A stretch of 64,000 nucleotides of DNA from the NCBI GenBank assembly GCA_023391535.1, contig JAEWAU010000005.1, forward strand, positions 1 through 64,000, in the 5' to 3' direction. Positions within the stretch are counted from its first letter, which is position 1. Every line of letters starts with the position of its first letter. The notes under the pieces are model-generated. The model ran no database searches. It was not told the DNA's origin and worked only from the letters and a program-made list of their open reading frames with translations. This stretch comes from Bacillota bacterium. GTDB taxonomy: Bacteria > Bacillota > Clostridia > Oscillospirales > Ethanoligenentaceae. Shown here one piece after another: positions 8,674 to 16,384 of the stretch. Both the position numbers and the translations under genes were made by a program.

Positions 8674-8695
8674 TATAATCGGGTAAAGCGTTTTA
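8674..8695 (+). promoter_or_regulatory. -10 box with LacI-type operator, regulator promoter
   Basis: A perfect TATAAT (8674-8679) is followed four bases later by TAAAGCGTTTTA (8684-8695), a pseudo-palindrome of the LacI/GalR family type. The -35 region is weak (TTACTT around 8649). An operator right after the -10 box suggests repression. Confidence 0.6.
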
Positions 8696-8821
8696 GTTTT
8701 TTTGTAACGTTGATTCGACGGATACTTTTCGCGCCGGGGCACCCGGCAGGCTCGGCAGGAGCGGTATCGCGGCCGCAATTTTGAAGGCAGCGCAATACGG
8801 CGGTATATTTTTTTTGGTAGA

Positions 8822-8833
8822 TAAAACGCTTTA
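8822..8833 (+). promoter_or_regulatory. Second LacI-type operator
   Basis: TAAAACGCTTTA is the exact reverse complement of the site at 8684-8695, 138 bases downstream and 24 bases before the regulator start codon. The paired sites fit autoregulation with looping. Confidence 0.6.
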
Positions 8834-8856
8834 ACACCTTTGAAACGGATGCTGTT

Positions 8857-9885
8857 ATGGGCGCGACGATCAAGGACATCGCGGCGAAGACCGGTTTATC
8901 CATCACTACCATTTCCCTTGTGCTGAACAATAAAGAGTCGCGCATCGCGGCGAAAACAAAGGAACTGATTCTGAAAACTGCGAGGGAACTGAACTATATT
9001 CCCAACCAGAACGCCATCAGCCTTGTCACCAAAGAAAGCAAAACGTTCGGCTATATTGTAACCGATATTGCGAACCCGTTTTTTGCGGAGCTTGGCAAGG
9101 GAATCAGCGCCAAGGCGGCGGAATCCGGCTACAACATCATTTTGTGCGACACCGAAGACAGCTATGAGCTGACGATGAAGTTCCTGCACATTTTGGTCAG
9201 CCAGAATGTGGATGGCATTATTCTTACGCTTTCGGATGAGATCCGGGACGCGAAGATGAAAGCGGTCGCCGCTTTCCTCACCGACCATCCTGTTCCGGTG
9301 GTTCTCATAGAGAGAACCGATCCGCTGCTGATGTCGGACTGCGTTATTGGAAACCACTTTCAGGGAAGTTATATGGCGGCTGCCCACCTTATCGGGCTAG
9401 GGCACCGCAATTTTGGCTGCATCGCAGGCCCGGCACACCTGGACGCCACGAAGTACAGGCTGAAGGGCTTTCGGCAGGCTCTGGAAGAAAACGGCATACC
9501 GTTTCGGAACGAGCTTGTCGCCTGGGGCAACTACCACATCGAATCTGGCTTTGCGGGGGCGCGGCAGCTGCTTGAAACCGACCCGCGCATCACAGCCATC
9601 CACGCTTTCAACGACATGATGGCCTACGGCGCGCTCGAATATCTCAAGGAAAGAAACATCAAAGTGCCCGAACAGATTTCGGTTGTCGGCTTTGACGACA
9701 TCTTCTTTTCAAAGATTCTCTATGTGCCGCTTACCTCGGTGGCATTGCCGATTCAGGAAATGGGAGCGCATGCCGTTAAGCTGCTGACCGAACGGGTGAA
9801 CAAAAAGGATCTTGCGCGCAGGGTAGACCTGCTGGAACCCAAACTCGCCGTTCGGCAGAGCACCGCCAAACCCCAAAAGGCTTGA
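8857..9885 (+). CDS. LacI/GalR-family transcriptional regulator
   Basis: A 342-residue repressor. The N-terminal helix-turn-helix is IKDIAAKTGLSITTISLVL with the hinge around residues 45-60 (IPNQNAISLVTKESKTFGYI), followed by a periplasmic-binding-protein-like effector domain. It ends with the usual domain-swap segment containing VGFDDIFFSKILYVPLTSV. It lies 116 bp before deoC in the same direction and is flanked by two operator-like sites, so it likely controls itself and perhaps the deo genes in response to a nucleoside or pentose. The effector cannot be read from sequence. Confidence 0.93.
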   Translation: MGATIKDIAAKTGLSITTISLVLNNKESRIAAKTKELILKTARELNYIPNQNAISLVTKESKTFGYIVTDIANPFFAELGKGISAKAAESGYNIILCDTEDSYELTMKFLHILVSQNVDGIILTLSDEIRDAKMKAVAAFLTDHPVPVVLIERTDPLLMSDCVIGNHFQGSYMAAAHLIGLGHRNFGCIAGPAHLDATKYRLKGFRQALEENGIPFRNELVAWGNYHIESGFAGARQLLETDPRITAIHAFNDMMAYGALEYLKERNIKVPEQISVVGFDDIFFSKILYVPLTSVALPIQEMGAHAVKLLTERVNKKDLARRVDLLEPKLAVRQSTAKPQKA

Positions 9886-10001
9886 TTACGGAGCAGAACC
9901 CGCAAAGGGACCCGGAATAACAGATGGAAACTTCGGACGCGGATTCGGTCCGTTTTTAAATGGAATATTTGCATAAGATATCGCTGGAGGAGCATCATTA
10001 A

Positions 10002-10658
10002 ATGGAAATCCGCGAACTTTTGTCGAAAGTGGATCACACCGTGCTTTCACAGACGGCCACATGGGAAGACATTCAGAAATGCTGCGACGAAGGAATGGAG
10101 TTACACACGGCCTCGGTGTGCATCCCGCCCTCTTTCGTTGCGCGCGCAAAGGCATACGCGGGCGCAAAGCTCGCAATCTGCACCGTAATCGGGTTTCCCA
10201 ACGGCTACTCGACGACCGCCGCCAAGGTATTTGAAACCGAGGACGCCGTGCGAAACGGCGCGGATGAGATCGATATGGTCATCAACGTAGGCGATCTGAA
10301 AGAGCGGCGGTACGCGCAGGTCGCGGACGAGATCGCGGCCGTCCGGGCAGCCTGCAAAGGCAAGATCCTCAAAGTCATCATCGAAGCCTGCCTGCTGACG
10401 GACGCCGAAAAGATCAAAATGTGCGAAATCATCACGGCCGTCCGGGCGGATTACATCAAAACCTCAACGGGCTTTTCCAGGGGCGGCGCAACCCGGGAAG
10501 ACGTTCAGCTTTTTTCGGAGCATATCGGGCCGGATGTCAAAATCAAAGCGGCGGGCGGAATTCGCTCCATCTCCGACGCGGAGGAGTTTGTCAAGCTCGG
10601 TTGTTCGCGCATCGGCGCCAGCAGCATCGTCAGGCTCGCCAAAGAGCAGGCGAAATGA
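10002..10658 (+). CDS. deoC: Deoxyribose-phosphate aldolase
   Basis: Cleaves 2-deoxyribose-5-phosphate to glyceraldehyde-3-phosphate and acetaldehyde, the final step of deoxynucleoside catabolism. The 218-residue class I aldolase carries the Schiff-base lysine K153 in YIKTSTGFS, the acid Asp91 in EIDMVINVG, and K182 in IKAAGGIRS. A strong GGAGG lies 11 bases before the ATG. It begins the deoC-deoD-deoB-cdd group, which are closely spaced in one direction. Confidence 0.97.
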   Translation: MEIRELLSKVDHTVLSQTATWEDIQKCCDEGMELHTASVCIPPSFVARAKAYAGAKLAICTVIGFPNGYSTTAAKVFETEDAVRNGADEIDMVINVGDLKERRYAQVADEIAAVRAACKGKILKVIIEACLLTDAEKIKMCEIITAVRADYIKTSTGFSRGGATREDVQLFSEHIGPDVKIKAAGGIRSISDAEEFVKLGCSRIGASSIVRLAKEQAK

Positions 10659-10690
10659 TTTCGGCGGCTTGCCGCTTAGGGGGAACACAA

Positions 10691-11395
10691 ATGAGTATAC
10701 CGACGCCGCACAACGACGCGAAGGAAAACGACTTTGCACAAACGGTTCTCATGCCGGGCGACCCGCTGCGGTCGGACTTTATCGCGCAGACCTATCTTGA
10801 AAACGCGGTGCTCGTCAACAACGTCCGGGGTATCCGGGGCTACACGGGCTTTTACCACGGCAAAAAGGTTTCGGTGATGGCAAGCGGAATGGGTATGCCC
10901 TCGATCGGCATCTATTCCTACGAGCTCTTCAACTTCTATTCGGTGCAGAATATCATCCGCATCGGCTCCGCGGGGGCGATCGACGAAAGCCTTCACATCA
11001 GGGATGTCGTGATTGCCGCCGGCGCCTGCACCAATTCGAGCTATGCGCGGCAGTTCGATCTGCCGGGCACCTTTGCCCCCATCGCCAGTTACGGCCTGCT
11101 TCAGAGCGCGGCCGCGCAGGCGGAAAAGGCGGGGCTGCGGTTCAAAGTGGGCAATGTCTTTTCGTCCGATACTTTTTACGACGACGCGCAGAGCCTTGCC
11201 AAGTGGCAGAAGATGGGCGTCCTCGCGGTGGAAATGGAGGCGGCCGCCCTCTATATGAACGCCGCCAGAAGCGGGAAAAACGCGCTCTGCCTCTGCACGA
11301 TCTCCGACTGCCCGTTTACGGGCGAGGAATGCAGCCCGCAGGACCGGCAGACCTCCTTCCGCCAGATGATGGAACTCGCGCTGGAAATCGCCTGA
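10691..11395 (+). CDS. deoD: Purine-nucleoside phosphorylase (DeoD type)
   Basis: Phosphorolyses purine (deoxy)nucleosides to the free base and (deoxy)ribose-1-phosphate. The 234-residue product starts SIPTPHND and has MPGDPLRSDFI (phosphate site), GMGMPSIGIYSYEL, GVLAVEMEAAAL and TISDCPFTGEE, all typical of the hexameric DeoD class. The ATG at 10691 has AGGGGG eight bases upstream; the open frame continues into deoC, but that part is out of family. It sits 32 bp after deoC and 36 bp before deoB. Confidence 0.95.
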   Translation: MSIPTPHNDAKENDFAQTVLMPGDPLRSDFIAQTYLENAVLVNNVRGIRGYTGFYHGKKVSVMASGMGMPSIGIYSYELFNFYSVQNIIRIGSAGAIDESLHIRDVVIAAGACTNSSYARQFDLPGTFAPIASYGLLQSAAAQAEKAGLRFKVGNVFSSDTFYDDAQSLAKWQKMGVLAVEMEAAALYMNAARSGKNALCLCTISDCPFTGEECSPQDRQTSFRQMMELALEIA

Positions 11396-11431
11396 AACTT
11401 GCGACGGGAATCGCATGAAAGCGGATGAAAT

Positions 11432-12616
11432 ATGAAAATTAAAAGAGCTTTTTTGATCGTTCTGGACAGCTTCGGCATCGGAGAACTGCCGGACGCCGCA
11501 AAATTCGGGGACCAGGGCAGCAATACGCTGGCCGCCATTGCGAAATCCCCGAAGTTTTTCGCGCCCAATCTTGAAAAACTGGGGCTGTTTCACATCGACG
11601 GCGTAAACTGCGGCTCCGCTGCGGCCGCGCCGCAGGGCGCCTTTGCAAGGCTTGCGGAGCGCTCCGCCGGCAAGGATACGACCGTGGGGCATTGGGAGAT
11701 TGCGGGCCTTGTTTCGAACAAGCCCATGCCCACTTTTCCCAACGGGTTTCCGCAGGAGGTGCTGGATCAGTTCAGCAGGCTCACGGGCCGCGGGGTGCTC
11801 TGCAATAAGCCGTATTCAGGCACGCAGGTGATTGCGGATTACGGCCGCGAGCATATGGAAACGGGCAAGCTTATCGTCTATACCTCGGCCGACAGCGTAT
11901 TCCAGGTTGCGGCGCACGAAGACGTGGTGCCGGTGGACGAGCTCTACCGCTGCTGCGAGCTTGCGCGCGGCATGCTCACGGGCGACTATGCCGTGGGCCG
12001 GGTGATTGCAAGGCCCTTTAACGGGGAATACCCCCATTTTCAGCGAACGGTTCGGCGGCACGACTTTTCGCTTTTTCCGCCAAAGGAGACGATGCTCGAC
12101 GCATTTAAGGCCGCGGGCCTCGACACCATCGGCGTCGGCAAAATAAACGATATCTTCGCGGGGCGCGGCATCTCCGCTACGTACAGAACCGAGGGCAACG
12201 CCGACGGCATGCGCAGAACCGCAGAGATTGCGGGAACGGATTTCAGCGGGCTGTGTTTTGTGAACCTTGTGGACTTCGACATGCTCTACGGCCACCGCAA
12301 CGATATCGACGGCTATGCGGCCGCGCTTTCCGAGTTCGATGCCTGGCTGGGCGGCTTTCTCCCTTCCATGCGGGAGGACGACGTGCTTTTCATAACGGCG
12401 GACCACGGCTGCGACCCTTCCACGCCGAGCACGGACCATTCCCGCGAATATGTTCCGCTGGTTATCGGCGGAAAGGGCGTGCGGGCGGGGGCAAACCTGG
12501 GAACCAGAAGCTCCTTTGCCGATATCGCCGCCACGCTGCTCGATCTTTTTAAACTGCCGCAAAACACCGAGGGCATCAGCTTTAAAAAAGAAATACTGGA
12601 TGCGGATTTCCGATGA
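11432..12616 (+). CDS. deoB: Phosphopentomutase
   Basis: Converts (deoxy)ribose-1-phosphate to the 5-phosphate, linking the phosphorylases to DeoC and RpiB. The 394-residue alkaline-phosphatase-superfamily protein has the metal-binding landmarks VLDSFGIGELPDA (N-terminal Asp), GKDTTVGHWE, the cap domain in the middle, FVNLVDFDMLYGHR and FITADHGCDPSTPSTDHSRE. All metal ligands I can check are present. Confidence 0.97.
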   Translation: MKIKRAFLIVLDSFGIGELPDAAKFGDQGSNTLAAIAKSPKFFAPNLEKLGLFHIDGVNCGSAAAAPQGAFARLAERSAGKDTTVGHWEIAGLVSNKPMPTFPNGFPQEVLDQFSRLTGRGVLCNKPYSGTQVIADYGREHMETGKLIVYTSADSVFQVAAHEDVVPVDELYRCCELARGMLTGDYAVGRVIARPFNGEYPHFQRTVRRHDFSLFPPKETMLDAFKAAGLDTIGVGKINDIFAGRGISATYRTEGNADGMRRTAEIAGTDFSGLCFVNLVDFDMLYGHRNDIDGYAAALSEFDAWLGGFLPSMREDDVLFITADHGCDPSTPSTDHSREYVPLVIGGKGVRAGANLGTRSSFADIAATLLDLFKLPQNTEGISFKKEILDADFR

Positions 12617-12717
12617 AACCAGGGGGGGATCCGTGTTAAAACCATGGAATAAAGCTTTTGCTGCGGAATTTATCCCTTTGTTATTTGATATTTCCATGAA
12701 AAGAAGGCCGCGAAACA

Positions 12718-13146
12718 ATGATTACGACGGAAGAACTGATCGAACAGGCTTTTCGGGCACGCGAAAAGGCCTACGCGCCCTATTCGGGCTTCCGGGTGGG
12801 GGCGGCGCTCCTGACGAAAGAGGGCAGAGTTTTCGGCGGCTGCAATATCGAATCGGCCTCCTACAGCCCGAGCAACTGCGCCGAGCGCACGGCTTTTTTC
12901 AAAGCGGTGTCGGAGGGGGAACGCTCGTTTGAGGAGATCGCCATCGTGGGCGGCCCGGGGAAAAGCGACACGCAAACCGAAAACTACTGTCCGCCCTGCG
13001 GCGTTTGCAGGCAGGTTATGATGGAGTTCTGCGTACCCGAGAATTTCCGGATTATTCTGGCGAAAAGCAAGGACGCTTATGTGATATACACGCTGAAGGA
13101 ACTGCTTCCCCTCGGATTCGGACCGGATAATCTGTCCGTCCGATAG
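12718..13146 (+). CDS. cdd: Cytidine deaminase
   Basis: Deaminates cytidine and deoxycytidine to (deoxy)uridine, preparing them for pyrimidine-nucleoside phosphorylase. The 142-residue tetrameric-type enzyme has the zinc site C54-A-E56 (SNCAERTAF) and PCGVCRQVM with C94 and C97; Glu56 is the proton shuttle. The ribosome binding site is weak. A 101-bp gap separates it from deoB, so it may be read through from the deo genes. Confidence 0.95.
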   Translation: MITTEELIEQAFRAREKAYAPYSGFRVGAALLTKEGRVFGGCNIESASYSPSNCAERTAFFKAVSEGERSFEEIAIVGGPGKSDTQTENYCPPCGVCRQVMMEFCVPENFRIILAKSKDAYVIYTLKELLPLGFGPDNLSVR

Positions 13147-13179
13147 AGCAAGTTTCGCGAAACTGGCTTTCCGCTGGCT

Positions 13180-13286
13180 ATGGCAATTTCATTAAAGATT
13201 GAGCGAAGCCGCATTTCGTCTGTCCGCCTCCCTTGGCTCAGCGAAATACCGCGGAATGGTTCAATCTTTTCTGGAAATGCTGTAGG
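13180..13286 (+). repeat. Foldback (MITE-like) intergenic repeat, copy 1
   Basis: About 107 bp with terminal inverted repeats (AAAGATTGA ... TCAATCTTT, extending outward imperfectly) and an inner pair ATTTCG/CGAAAT. It aligns without gaps to 58360-58466 at about 83% over 100 positions, with the arms most conserved. It lies between cdd and the nucleoside-binding lipoprotein gene. Confidence 0.75.
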
Positions 13287-13375
13287 AAGCCGCCCGGTGC
13301 AAATGATACGGATGCGGAGCGTTTTACACGGGATGGCTCCGGCAGCGGAAAAGCCAAAAATAAAAGGAGGATCTT

Positions 13376-14482
13376 ATGAAAATCAAAAAAGTTCTCGGCG
13401 TAGTCATGTCCCTTTCCATGGTTGCCGCAGTTTTCACGGGCTGCGCATCTTCGGGTTCGGGCAGTTCATCCAGCTCGGGCAGTTCGTCGTCCAGCAGCAG
13501 TTCCAGTTCGGCCTCGTCCACGGCGGTGACCTTTAAGGACGGCATGGTTACCGATATCGGCGGCGTCAACGACCAGTCCTTCAACCAGGGCGCATGGAAC
13601 GGCCTGCAGGCATTCGGCAAGGAGAACCCCGACGCTAAGGTCAAGTATCTGGAATCGACCCAGAGTTCGGACTATTCTACCAACCTCAACCAGTTCGCAA
13701 GCACCAACTACAACCTCGTTTGGGCAATCGGCTACCTGATGGCCGACGCGGTTAAGGCTTCGGCCACGGCGTACCCCGACGTCAACTTCGCGATCGTTGA
13801 CGACGCGATTTCGCCCACCCCGTCGAACCTGACCTGCGTGCTCTTCCGTGCGCAGGAATCCTCCTTCCTCGTCGGCTATATCGCGGCGCTCAAGACCAAG
13901 ACCAACAAGGTCGGCTTTATCGGCGGCGTATCCGGTACGGTTATCGACGAATTCCAGTACGGCTTCCAGGCGGGCGTCGCCTACGGCGCAAAGGAACTCC
14001 ACAAGGACATCTCCGTCAACGTGCAGTACGCGAACTCATTCAGCGACGCTTCGCTGGGCAAGGCGATTTCGCAGAACATGTACGCCAAGGGCGCGGATAT
14101 CATCTTCGCCGCAGCGGGCAACGTCGGCCAGGGCATGATCGCCGAAGCCAAGGCGGAGAACAAGCTCTGCGAGGGCGTCGATATGGATCAATCCTCCCTC
14201 GCACCGAGTAACATCCTCACTTCTGCAATGAAGAACGTGAACAACGTCGTCGCACTCATCTCCAAGCAGGTGAAGGGCGGCCAGAAAGTCGGCGGCCAGA
14301 CCCTCAGCTACGGGCTCAAAGAGGGCGGCGTCGGCATTCCGGATACGGACCAGGCCGTTAAAATGTGCGGCCAGGATGTTCTGAATAAGGCGAAAACCGT
14401 TCAGCAGAACATCATCGACGGCAAGATCGTGCCGCCGTACAACAAGGACACTTACAAAACCTATCTCAGCACGCTGAAATAA
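13376..14482 (+). CDS. nupN: BMP-family nucleoside-binding lipoprotein of ABC importer
   Basis: Extracellular lipid-anchored receptor for an ABC nucleoside importer. The 368-residue precursor has a signal peptide with lipobox VFTGC (mature Cys about residue 22) and a serine/glycine-rich linker, then the BMP/PnrA domain (VTDIGGVNDQSFNQGAWNGL, AIVDDAISPTPSNL, VGFIGGVSGTV). The ribosome binding site AAAGGAGG is strong. The three other importer components follow after a 360-bp gap containing hairpins, which would allow more receptor than transporter to be made. Ligand choice among nucleosides cannot be told. Confidence 0.92.
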   Translation: MKIKKVLGVVMSLSMVAAVFTGCASSGSGSSSSSGSSSSSSSSSSASSTAVTFKDGMVTDIGGVNDQSFNQGAWNGLQAFGKENPDAKVKYLESTQSSDYSTNLNQFASTNYNLVWAIGYLMADAVKASATAYPDVNFAIVDDAISPTPSNLTCVLFRAQESSFLVGYIAALKTKTNKVGFIGGVSGTVIDEFQYGFQAGVAYGAKELHKDISVNVQYANSFSDASLGKAISQNMYAKGADIIFAAAGNVGQGMIAEAKAENKLCEGVDMDQSSLAPSNILTSAMKNVNNVVALISKQVKGGQKVGGQTLSYGLKEGGVGIPDTDQAVKMCGQDVLNKAKTVQQNIIDGKIVPPYNKDTYKTYLSTLK

Positions 14483-14576
14483 TCAGCCCGGCAACGTTGG
14501 AACTCTCTTCCCTACGGCGTTTCCGGGAAAGGCGGCCGCGTTCCGGCGCGCTTAATCCTTAACGGAACTGCTGTAG

Positions 14577-14617
14577 AACGCCTGTAAGGCTGAGGCGACT
14601 CGCCTTACAGGCGTTTT
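14577..14617 (+). terminator. Terminator after nucleoside-binding lipoprotein gene
   Basis: A perfect 14-bp stem (AACGCCTGTAAGGC and its complement) closes an 11-base loop and is followed by a short T-run. Confidence 0.75.
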
Positions 14618-14703
14618 GCGAAGAGACGGACGGGAATTTCCGCCCGCGGACACATGGAAACGATCCGGATGGCTTGATACGAATATCCGATTCAAAACAG
14701 ATA

Positions 14704-14748
14704 AAATCCGCAGCAAAAGTTTTCCTATGGGTTTTGATGCGGTTTTTT
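14704..14748 (+). terminator. Second terminator or attenuator hairpin
   Basis: AAATCCGCA pairs with TGCGGTTTTTT across a loop of about 25 bases. The T-run is good, the stem short. Located 95 bases before the ATPase gene. Confidence 0.45.
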
Positions 14749-14842
14749 CTCCATTATTTTATGGGAGATTCGTAACAAATGGCCGATGGCCTTCTTCGGT
14801 ATCGGCTAAGGAATCTATACCTATAGAGAAGGAGGTCATATA

Positions 14843-16384
14843 TTGAAAGATCAAGCTACTTATGCGGTGGAAATGCAGTCGATCTACAAGTACTTCGACG
14901 ATTTCTGCGCGTTGAGTTCGGTCGATCTGAAGGTCGCAAGCGGAAGCATCCATGCGCTTCTGGGTGAGAACGGCGCCGGCAAAACTACGCTGATGAATGT
15001 CCTTTACGGCCTCTATAAACCCGACAGCGGCAGAATTCTGATTAACGGCGAGCAGGTGGAGATGAAGAACCCCAGCGTCGCCATCGAACACAGGATCGGC
15101 ATGGTCCATCAGCATTTTAAACTTGTGGAAAACTTCACCGTCGTTCAGAACATCATCCTCGGCAAAGAGGTGATCAAGGCGGGGTGCGTGCTCGATATCC
15201 CCAAGGCGCGCAGGGAGATTCAGGAGCTTTCCGAAAAGTACGGGCTCAAGGTAGACCCGGACGCCAAGGTAGAGGATATCTCCGTGGGCATGCAGCAGAG
15301 GGTGGAGATTCTCAAGGCGCTCTACAGGGGCGTCGAAATACTGATTCTGGACGAGCCCACCGCGGTTCTGACTCCGCAGGAGATCAGCGAGCTCGTCAGT
15401 ATCATGCACAACCTCACGAAGTCCGGCAAGACGATCATTATTATCACACACAAGCTCAAGGAGATCAAGCAGTCCTCCGAGTACTGCACGATCATCCGCC
15501 GCGGCAAGTACATCGACACCGTCCAGGTGAAAGATACCTCCGAGCAGCAGCTCGCGTCCATGATGGTGGGCCGCGAGGTCAGCCTCGTCGTGGCGAAAAG
15601 CAAGGCGAAGCCTCAGGAAGAAATCTTTAAAATCGAAAATCTTACCGTTGAAGACAACCGAAAGATAGAACGGGTGAAAAACCTCTCTCTTTCGGTAAAA
15701 AGAGGGGAAATCGTAGGCATCGCCGGCATAGACGGCAACGGGCAGAAGGAACTTGTGGAGGCCATCACCTGCCTTGCAAGAGCGAAGTCCGGCAGGGTGC
15801 TCATCGGCGGCACAGAGATTCAGAACACTACGCCGCACAACGTCATTGAGCACGGCGTCTGCACCATTCATGAGGACCGACAGAAAAGAGGCCTTGTGCT
15901 CGATTTCCCCGTTAAATACAACCTGATCACCGAAACCTACAACAAGCCCCGGTTTTCAAACCGCTCTATTCTGAAGGATAAAGAAATCAGCAGTTTCGCG
16001 GCGGAGGCCATCAAAGAATACGATATCCGGCCGGACACCTGCGCCGAAGAGCCTGCGAAGGCGCTTTCGGGAGGCAATCAGCAGAAGGTCATCATTGCGA
16101 GGGAGCTTGCCAACGACCCCGAACTGCTCATCGCGTTTCAGCCCACCAGAGGGCTCGACGTGGGCGCGATCGAATTCGTGCACAAAGCGCTTGTCAAACA
16201 CCGCGACAGCGGGCATTCGATCCTGCTGATCTCTTTCGAACTCGACGAAATCATGAATGTATCGGACAGAATCTGCGTTCTGTACGACGGCAGTATTGTG
16301 GATGAGTTCCAGCAGGGCGAAGTGGACGAGAACACGATCGGGCTGCTGATGGCAGGAGGGGGGGAGAGAAAGAATGAGATATAA
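14843..16384 (+). CDS. nupO: Nucleoside ABC importer, duplicated ATP-binding protein
   Basis: Cytoplasmic ATPase of the importer, 513 residues with two nucleotide-binding domains as in sugar and nucleoside uptake systems. Domain 1 has Walker A GENGAGKTT and Walker B ILILDEPTAVLTP; domain 2 has a degenerate Walker A (GIDGNGQKE), signature LSGGNQQKVIIARE and a Walker-B-like LLIAFQPTRGLD. Translation starts at TTG 14843, seven bases after GGAGG. The 3' end overlaps the first permease gene by 11 bases. Confidence 0.93.
   Translation: MKDQATYAVEMQSIYKYFDDFCALSSVDLKVASGSIHALLGENGAGKTTLMNVLYGLYKPDSGRILINGEQVEMKNPSVAIEHRIGMVHQHFKLVENFTVVQNIILGKEVIKAGCVLDIPKARREIQELSEKYGLKVDPDAKVEDISVGMQQRVEILKALYRGVEILILDEPTAVLTPQEISELVSIMHNLTKSGKTIIIITHKLKEIKQSSEYCTIIRRGKYIDTVQVKDTSEQQLASMMVGREVSLVVAKSKAKPQEEIFKIENLTVEDNRKIERVKNLSLSVKRGEIVGIAGIDGNGQKELVEAITCLARAKSGRVLIGGTEIQNTTPHNVIEHGVCTIHEDRQKRGLVLDFPVKYNLITETYNKPRFSNRSILKDKEISSFAAEAIKEYDIRPDTCAEEPAKALSGGNQQKVIIARELANDPELLIAFQPTRGLDVGAIEFVHKALVKHRDSGHSILLISFELDEIMNVSDRICVLYDGSIVDEFQQGEVDENTIGLLMAGGGERKNEI

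Larger units (their letters stand above)
8169..8856 (+). other. 688-bp intergenic region with hairpin and regulator promoter
   Basis: Between yjjW and the LacI-type gene I see no convincing gene. A 69-codon open frame (8267-8476) lacks a ribosome binding site and any recognisable domain. The stretch holds a long imperfect hairpin near its left end and a promoter with two operator-like sites in its last 190 bases. Base composition falls toward AT-rich after about 8570. Confidence 0.6.
14483..14842 (+). other. 360-bp intergenic region with two terminator-like hairpins
   Basis: No gene is visible. It contains the hairpin at 14577-14617 and a second one at 14704-14748, then the GGAGG of the ATPase gene. 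Layout suggests partial termination between the receptor gene and the transporter genes. Confidence 0.6.

Noticed and set aside
13180..13536. Frames beginning MAISLKIER or MAIPSKIER at both repeat copies
   Set aside because: These are translations of the foldback repeat itself; the similarity is explained by the DNA repeat, not by a protein.
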